The position numbers and the translations under genes were made by a program. Of a stretch of DNA of 18,037 nt, positions 13,217-18,037 are shown in pieces. Below the pieces are notes generated by a model. It saw nothing but the letters and a program-made list of their open reading frames with translations. It had not been told where the DNA came from and searched no databases. Source of the stretch: an uncultured Acetatifactor sp. (GTDB lineage: Bacteria; Bacillota; Clostridia; Lachnospirales; Lachnospiraceae); assembly GCA_910577665.1 (NCBI GenBank), contig CAJTOJ010000050.1, forward strand, positions 1 to 18,037, given 5' to 3'. Position 1 is the first letter of the stretch. Each line of letters opens with the position of its first letter.

Positions 13217-15001
13217 ATGGCCAGAAACAGATATGATATGGATGAAGTCCTGGAGTCCGGTTTTGATATCAGGCAGTTAAAGCGCCTGGCCGGTTATATT
13301 GCCCCTTACCGGAAAAAGATGGCCGGGGTTGTAGTGCTCATGCTCTCCGCCTCCGCCCTTACTATGATGATCCCCATTTTCTTCCAGAGGATCATGGATC
13401 TCTACATTCCGGCAAAGGATATGGGGAAAATCCTGCTCATGAGCCTGCTCACCCTGGGGGTGGCTATCTATTCCGCCATATCCATGGCACTGAAGATCCG
13501 GACCATGAGCGTGGTTGGCCAGAACATTGTCCATGACCTCCGGACCGATATCTTCAACCACCTGCAGGAGCTGCCTTTCTCCTATTATGATGACCGCCCT
13601 CACGGCAAGATCCAGGTGCGGGTAGTGAACTATGTGAACAGCTTAAGCGACCTGCTCAGCAATGGTATCGTCAATACCATCACTGACCTGTGCAACCTTT
13701 TCTTCATTATCCTGTTCATGCTGTTCTGTGATCCCAGGCTCACACTGGTATGTCTCTGCGGACTTCCCCTGCTTGCCGCCGTGATTATATTTATTAAGAA
13801 GAAACAGCGCAGGGCCTGGCAGATCCAGTCCAACAAGCAGAGCAACCTGAACGCCTACATAGCAGAAAGTATCAATGGCATACGGGTGACCCAGTCCTTC
13901 GTCCGGGAGGATGAGAACAACCAGATCTTCAACAATTTAAGCGATAATTACCGCAAGGCTTGGATGAATGCCATCAAGTTCAACTTTACCATGGGGCCCT
14001 CCGTGGATGTTATCTCCGCCATCACCACGTCCTTTATCTATGTGCTGGGGATCCGATGGATCCTGGCTCCGGATGCCACGCTGACGGTAGGTGTGCTCAT
14101 CGCTTTCACCGCCTACATAGGCCGCTTCTGGGCACCCATCAATACCCTGGCAGGCTTCTACAATTCCCTGCTCACCGCCATCTCCTACCTGGAGCGGATC
14201 TTCGAGACCATAGATGAACCTGTTCTGGTGAAGGATGCGGAGGGTGCCAGCCAGATGCCACCCATCCATGGCAAGGTGGAATTCAAAGATGTGTGCTTCA
14301 GCTATGAGGAGGGACACCGGATCCTGGATCACATCAATTTCACTGCCAACCAGGGGACTACTTACGCTTTTGTAGGTCCTACCGGCGCCGGGAAATCCAC
14401 CATTGTGAACCTCTTAAGCCGTTTCTACAACGTGGATTCCGGCCAGGTACTCATAGATGATGTGGATATCCAGGATGTGACCATCCACTCCCTGCGCACC
14501 CAGATGGGTGTCATGATGCAGGACAGCTTCATCTTCTCCGGCACCATCATGGACAATATCCGATATGGGAACCGGGAAGCCACCGATGAACAGGTCATCG
14601 CAGCTGCCAAGACTGTGTGCGCCCACGACTTCATCACCCAGATGGAGAACGGCTATTACACAGAGGTAAACGAACGGGGCAGCCGCCTGTCCGCAGGACA
14701 GCGCCAGCTCATCTCCTTTGCCAGGGCACTGCTGGCAGACCCCAGGATCCTGATCCTGGATGAAGCCACCTCCAGCATTGACACGGAGACCGAGATCCTG
14801 CTCCAGAAGGGCTTGAACGAACTGCTGAAAGGACGTACCTCCTTCATCATTGCCCACCGGCTCTCCACCATCAAGAATGCCAACTGCATCATGTATGTGG
14901 ACAAAGGCGGCATCCTGGAGCGGGGTACCCATGACCAGCTTCTGGCCCGGAAGGGTGCCTACTATGAACTGTATATGTCCCAGTATGATTTCCTGGCTTA
15001 A
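13217..15001 (+). CDS. ABC exporter, catalytic subunit of heterodimeric pair 2
   Basis: A 594-residue half-transporter of usual length. The membrane domain covers about 25-335. The ATPase shows Walker A GPTGAGKS (387-394), signature LSAGQ (491-495), Walker B LDEA with Glu516, and switch His547 (IAHRLS). The altered signature with intact Glu and His mirrors the catalytic subunit of pair 1. The start at 13217 follows the previous stop by 1 nt, with AGGGGAG 9 nt upstream; a longer open frame from 13085 overlaps the partner's coding region and is rejected. The last gene of the pair, it is followed by a stable stem-loop at 15017-15059. Confidence 0.9.
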   Translation: MARNRYDMDEVLESGFDIRQLKRLAGYIAPYRKKMAGVVVLMLSASALTMMIPIFFQRIMDLYIPAKDMGKILLMSLLTLGVAIYSAISMALKIRTMSVVGQNIVHDLRTDIFNHLQELPFSYYDDRPHGKIQVRVVNYVNSLSDLLSNGIVNTITDLCNLFFIILFMLFCDPRLTLVCLCGLPLLAAVIIFIKKKQRRAWQIQSNKQSNLNAYIAESINGIRVTQSFVREDENNQIFNNLSDNYRKAWMNAIKFNFTMGPSVDVISAITTSFIYVLGIRWILAPDATLTVGVLIAFTAYIGRFWAPINTLAGFYNSLLTAISYLERIFETIDEPVLVKDAEGASQMPPIHGKVEFKDVCFSYEEGHRILDHINFTANQGTTYAFVGPTGAGKSTIVNLLSRFYNVDSGQVLIDDVDIQDVTIHSLRTQMGVMMQDSFIFSGTIMDNIRYGNREATDEQVIAAAKTVCAHDFITQMENGYYTEVNERGSRLSAGQRQLISFARALLADPRILILDEATSSIDTETEILLQKGLNELLKGRTSFIIAHRLSTIKNANCIMYVDKGGILERGTHDQLLARKGAYYELYMSQYDFLA

Positions 15002-15016
15002 AGACAAGGTATCTAT

Positions 15017-15059
15017 AACCCGGATCTGTCAAGGTCTGTCCAGACCACAGATCCGGGTT
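15017..15059 (+). terminator. Stem-loop after exporter pair 2
   Basis: A perfect 13-bp stem, aacccggatctgt/acagatccgggtt, encloses a second small hairpin ggtct/agacc. It begins 15 nt after the stop codon. There is no T-run after it, so it may act as a transcript-end stabiliser or a weak terminator rather than a classical intrinsic terminator. Confidence 0.5.
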
Positions 15060-15103
15060 CCTGCTATACAGGATTCCTGGTTATCGTCCATCCGGTATCA
15101 CTT

Positions 15104-15187
15104 CGAAGTATTTTCCTGCGTTCTTTGCACGAAAATCTGAGATAGCAGACGCCAAAATGATCTTACCTTGCTCATTTTGTGTACATC
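15104..15187. repeat. Decayed MITE-like copy 3 (core only)
   Basis: This stretch repeats the core of the elements at 5436-5575 and 10894-11027 in the same order: cgaagt, attttc...gcacgaaaat hairpin around gcgttcttt, gagat, then gccaaaatga...tcattttgtgtacat hairpin. The terminal repeats cannot be recognised with confidence, though GTTATCG near 15080 could be a degraded end. The rest of the gap 15188-15551 holds no convincing gene; several short frames overlap there but resemble nothing I know. Confidence 0.55.
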
Positions 15188-15551
15188 CTGCTATTTTGAG
15201 CGGCAAAGCCGTAAGCCGCAACGATACGCCCTCGTTGTTGGGTAATTGACGAAGAAACAGCATCCATTGTCAGGAGGATATTCTGGATGACATTGGCGGG
15301 TTACGGTCCGTATCAAATTGCAACTCAATTCACAGCCGGGCATATCCCCATTCCTGCTTATCATGGGCGGCATTGTCGTGAAGTATTTTCCCGACTGCTA
15401 CCGCTATTGTCCACGGTATGTATGTCTACCTCCTTCATTTGTGCATGCTCAAGTTCCAAAGCTGTCTCCATACACAGCCTCCCGGTCCTGTTCCTTCTAT
15501 TTTTATGAGAGACCTGCCTGTCTGAATGTATGGAGATGTGCTGAAAACCCA

Positions 15552-15608
15552 GAAAGACAAACAAAAACACCGGGCCAATACCCAACCCGGCGTTTCTGTT
15601 TGTCTTTC
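15552..15608 (-). terminator. Intrinsic terminator of the secreted DUF5722-like gene
   Basis: On the minus strand a 23-bp stem begins 18 nt after the stop codon at 15626. In RNA it is fully paired with only two G-U pairs; the GC-rich top (GCCGGG/CCCGGT) is followed by a U-rich descending arm. The arms are 15552-15574 and 15586-15608. The A-rich opposite arm means it could also act on transcripts arriving from the plus strand. Confidence 0.8.
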
Positions 15609-15625
15609 ATTTCCTGTCCTGCAGA

Positions 15626-17557
15626 TTATCTCAGTACCTGGTTCCAGTCGGTGATACCGATCACGCTCTTAGCCCAATCCATGTAGGTGGCTTCGCTTGC
15701 TGTTCCCAGAGCGTCATACACAGACTTGGCCTGACCATTCATAGTATAATCAAGGCCGGGGCCATGGTTGTCCCCCAGGAAAATAACCTGAGAAATGTTA
15801 TTTCTTCTTGCCGCCTGGAAAGCTGCTGCAATAGCTGCTCCCTGAGCATTCTCACCCTGCGTATTCACCAGACCCATTTCACTAATGATAATATTCCTTC
15901 TGCCGCCATCGCGCTTTGCAAGCTGAGGCTGTGCCATATAGCTTGTTACCACGCCCAGGTTCTCGAAAGAAACCATGGAATTATTTTTTATAACGGTCTT
16001 ATAATAAGAATCTGATGGATTCCAGAAAGCTGCATTGGTCAGGGGAACGGGATGAGGATGAAGGGCCATACCCCAGTCAATATTTCCAGCTGAGGAAATC
16101 TGGCTGTTAAACATGTCGATAAAATCCTTAGCATCCACATAGTTGTAGCGATCCACAGACCGATTCCGATCCCAGTTCTGGTCAATACAGATCAGAACCT
16201 CTGCACCGGCGTTCTGGCTCTTCACTGCGTTATAGATCACACGGAAAGCCTGAGCATACTGCTGTACATAATAGTCCCACGAAACATCATTGTTCCATAT
16301 TATGTAATTCCACTTCCGGACATTTACTTCGTTACCGACAATAAACACATCCGCAGTGCCGTTTGCAGCCAGCCAACTCATTTCATCTGCCAGAGCATTC
16401 ACACCGGCCTGATCATTGGCATTGAGCATAAAACAATTGAACCGCTCGTCCACTTGATGAGGATCCGAGTTGTAGACTCCAGCGCCGCCGCGAGCCAGGG
16501 GATGCGTAATGGTCTGGTTTGTACCATCGTTCAGAAGAGCCACTGTCTTTGACATAAACTGAATCGGATGACCATTGTTGCTCCCGCCCTTCATGAAGTA
16601 GTTCTGGAAAGCATACTCATGGGTCGGTCCCTGCATTCCCTTCATCTCCACAGGCCTGGAAACATTCTTGGAAGCCAGCAGTTCGGGATTACAGATAAAC
16701 TGAGGAGATCCCACAATTACAGGAGTTCCTCCCTGCTTTGTAGCAAATGCAAACTTTTCATAAAGTCTTGCATCATTGTAGGCAAACGTGACCACCGGGT
16801 CCTTTGTCAGAGGAATGCTGACAATGGGCGCCCTTCCCGCAGGGATGGCGTACTCAAAAACAGCAAGCTCATACACATACAGAACCCCGTCATCGCTGGC
16901 CGGAAGATCGGCAAAACGATCAGCCAGCTGAATTGTTGTCTTGTCCACCAGAACTGCCGAAGGTACCTTGGAAGGTATCGTTGCAGGTGCCATCGTTCCT
17001 ACTTCCTTGCCATCCGCATTGGGCTTCCTGCCCTCTGCCTTGCCATAGCTGACATAATGCTGATACAGCGCAGCCGCATCGGTTCCCAGTGCCGCTACTA
17101 CATCCGGATAAGTCCTGGCATAAAATTCTGCATCAAAGCCTGACTCTCCTGTGCTGCTTCCGGTATTGCCTGCACTGGCTGTGCCGTTGGCAGAGGGTTT
17201 TCTGCCTTCAGCCTTGCCATAGCTGACATAATGCTGATACAGCGCAGCCGCATCGGTTCCCAGTACCGCTACTACATCCGGGTAGGTCCTGGCATAAAAT
17301 TCTGCATCAAAGTCAACATTTGCCGTGCTGTCCGCGATTGCCTTCCTGCCTTCAGCCTTACCATAATTAAGGTAATGCCTGTACAGAGCCCGGACACCCT
17401 TTCCCATTGCGGCCACCACATCAGGATTCTGTTGTGCGTAGTATTCCGCATCGAAAAGGGTTCCATCGCTCATTTTCTGCGGAGCCGCAGATACGGTCAA
17501 GCCACTACCGACTAGCAGCGCCACCAAGAGCATAAAACACAATAATCGCCTCTTCAT
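15626..17557 (-). CDS. Secreted DUF5722-like putative glycoside hydrolase with three N-terminal repeats
   Basis: A 643-residue exported protein. A signal peptide (MKRRLLCFMLLVALL, cleavage near VSAA at 22-25) is followed by three repeats of about 38 residues at 34-72, 83-121 and 141-179, with the pattern FDAEFYA..YPDVVA..G....ALY.HY..YGKAEGRK. Similar repeats occur in secreted cell-wall and surface proteins (family knowledge), so they probably bind wall or glycan. The remainder (about 200-643) resembles DUF5722, with a TIM-barrel, clan GH-A-like look: IVGNE410VN and IIISE560MG are candidate acid/base and nucleophile, with H500 in ALHPHP between them. Substrate is unknown. The start is supported by GAGGAGG seven nt upstream. 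It is monocistronic, with a strong terminator downstream. Confidence 0.75.
   Translation of the reverse strand: MKRRLLCFMLLVALLVGSGLTVSAAPQKMSDGTLFDAEYYAQQNPDVVAAMGKGVRALYRHYLNYGKAEGRKAIADSTANVDFDAEFYARTYPDVVAVLGTDAAALYQHYVSYGKAEGRKPSANGTASAGNTGSSTGESGFDAEFYARTYPDVVAALGTDAAALYQHYVSYGKAEGRKPNADGKEVGTMAPATIPSKVPSAVLVDKTTIQLADRFADLPASDDGVLYVYELAVFEYAIPAGRAPIVSIPLTKDPVVTFAYNDARLYEKFAFATKQGGTPVIVGSPQFICNPELLASKNVSRPVEMKGMQGPTHEYAFQNYFMKGGSNNGHPIQFMSKTVALLNDGTNQTITHPLARGGAGVYNSDPHQVDERFNCFMLNANDQAGVNALADEMSWLAANGTADVFIVGNEVNVRKWNYIIWNNDVSWDYYVQQYAQAFRVIYNAVKSQNAGAEVLICIDQNWDRNRSVDRYNYVDAKDFIDMFNSQISSAGNIDWGMALHPHPVPLTNAAFWNPSDSYYKTVIKNNSMVSFENLGVVTSYMAQPQLAKRDGGRRNIIISEMGLVNTQGENAQGAAIAAAFQAARRNNISQVIFLGDNHGPGLDYTMNGQAKSVYDALGTASEATYMDWAKSVIGITDWNQVLR
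17022..17313 (-). repeat. Near-identical internal DNA repeats encoding repeats 2 and 3
   Basis: The segments 17022-17138 and 17197-17313 differ at only a handful of positions by eye, while the first repeat unit (about 17340-17456) is clearly more diverged. The encoded 38-residue units differ by one residue (V/A). This indicates a recent duplication inside the gene, and a site for slippage or recombination. Confidence 0.8.
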
Positions 17558-17674
17558 TCCTTTTCCTCCTCATATTTTTTATAACTTCTCGGAATCTTCA
17601 GCCCTTATTTCATGGGGCTTTCAGAACCTGTTTTTCAAAAATCACCCACTTTTTTCTCAAAAACACTTGACAAA

Positions 17675-17731
17675 CCAGTCAAAAAATGCGGCGCTTCGCG
17701 CCCTTGATCAAAAAGTACATTTTTTGATTGG
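17675..17731. repeat. Strong stem structure upstream of the transposase fragment
   Basis: Arms ccagtcaaaaaatg (17675-17688) and cattttttgattgg (17718-17731) match at 13 of 14 positions. Between them is a small hairpin ggcgc-ttc-gcgcc (17690-17702) and a second partial copy of the arm (atcaaaaagtac), which allows an alternative pairing. It lies 38 bp before the likely transposase start, so it may be part of the left end of an insertion sequence or a structure that limits its expression. A nearby TTGACA (17667-17672) has no matching -10 box. Confidence 0.5.
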
Positions 17732-17768
17732 AGGCGATTTTTGATGTTACCTTGTAACCCTGGCGGTC

Positions 17769-18037
17769 ATGCCGCCTTTCAGGATACTTTCGTATCCCGG
17801 TATCGTGCAGTTCTGGTACCTCGACCTTTCCCAGACGGATTCCATCATGCGGGACTGCTACTCTGTCTTTGGCCCGCAACCACGGCTCCCTTCCTGCATG
17901 CTGCGCTCCTATCTGCTTGCTTTGAAACTGAAAGTTACTTCCATCACTGTCTGGTGCCGCATGCTTAAGGAAACTCCCCTTTATGCCATCCTCAGCGGGT
18001 TCTCTTTTGGCGATACCCCTGGTGTCGGGACTTTTTA
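17769..18037 (+). CDS. Transposase, N-terminal part (runs off the window)
   Basis: An open frame continues from 17745 to the last base. From the ATG at 17769 it reads MPPFRILSYPGIVQFWYLDL, then (residues about 38-89) a segment with ...LRSYLLALKLKV, SITVWCRMLKETPLYAILSG and FGDTPGVGTF. The LSGF..G.TPGVGTFYDF-type ending is a pattern I associate with the N-terminal dimerisation region of DDE transposases of the IS1182/IS5-like or unclassified groups; exact family uncertain. The start is unsettled: a good ribosome site (GGAGG at 17730-17734) precedes an ATG at 17744 that is in another frame, so either translation starts at 17769 without a clear site or a one-base frameshift has occurred. The C-terminus and catalytic residues lie outside the window. 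Confidence 0.6.
   Translation, partial: MPPFRILSYPGIVQFWYLDLSQTDSIMRDCYSVFGPQPRLPSCMLRSYLLALKLKVTSITVWCRMLKETPLYAILSGFSFGDTPGVGTF

Noticed and set aside
15059..15194. 9-bp direct repeat tcctgctat flanking the third repeat copy (15059-15067 and 15186-15194)
   Set aside because: The implied element ends do not resemble the termini of the two intact copies, so I did not call it a target-site duplication.
15191..15585. Several overlapping short open frames in the gap after exporter pair 2
   Set aside because: No ribosome sites of note, no recognisable domains, and frames conflict with one another; possible relic sequence but not supportable.
17667..17695. Promoter for the transposase based on TTGACA
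   Set aside because: No acceptable -10 hexamer occurs 16-19 bp downstream.

Overview
The window reads as chromosomal DNA of a gut-type Firmicute, most likely a Lachnospiraceae/Clostridia member with moderate GC (judged by eye, not computed). The reasons are strong AGGAGG-type ribosome binding sites, a clostridial-style Tex protein, a D-Ala-D-Ala carboxypeptidase with a stalk-like N-terminus, a secreted protein with PDV/HY/GKAEGR repeats, and paired heterodimeric ABC exporters. I see no rRNA, tRNA, CRISPR array or phage gene cluster.

Layout. 1-1651: a secreted serine D-Ala-D-Ala carboxypeptidase (+), ending 15 bp from a convergent block on the minus strand. 6185-1667 (-): a MarR-type repressor, then a heterodimeric ABC exporter pair (degenerate subunit first, catalytic subunit second). 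The MarR gene is preceded by a textbook autoregulatory promoter/operator: a perfect 22-bp-arm palindrome made of two SlyA-like boxes exactly 20 bp apart, overlapping the -10 box. 8906-6426 (-): the RNA-binding protein Tex with an unusually long low-complexity linker. 9687-9019 (-): a two-domain protein, apparently a DUF1905-like barrel fused to a C39-like cysteine peptidase. 10709-9840 (-): an AraC-family regulator with a cupin sensor. 11215-15001 (+): a second heterodimeric ABC exporter pair with the same subunit order. 17557-15626 (-): a secreted DUF5722-like, putative GH-A-fold glycoside hydrolase with three N-terminal repeats and a strong terminator. 17769-end (+): the N-terminal part of a transposase that runs off the window.

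How it works together. Each exporter pair has its own candidate regulator (MarR upstream of pair 1, AraC divergent from pair 2). Both pairs show the same asymmetry: one subunit has Asp in place of the catalytic Glu and Gln or Tyr in place of the switch His, while its partner has the canonical Glu/His but an altered signature motif (LSQGQ or LSAGQ). Each dimer should therefore have one active and one degenerate ATP site. A role in drug or toxic-compound efflux is inferred.

Most unusual content. Intergenic regions carry a dispersed, non-coding, hairpin-rich element of about 134-140 bp. Two copies (5436-5575 and 10894-11027) have terminal inverted repeats starting GTAACAGTTCA / GTTACTGTTCA-like, and each is flanked exactly by its own 8-bp direct repeat (cagaaaac; aatcgtcc). 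That is the signature of a miniature transposable element (MITE). A third, decayed copy lies near 15104-15187. A separate 166-bp nested inverted-repeat element sits at 6229-6394 between tex and the MarR promoter.
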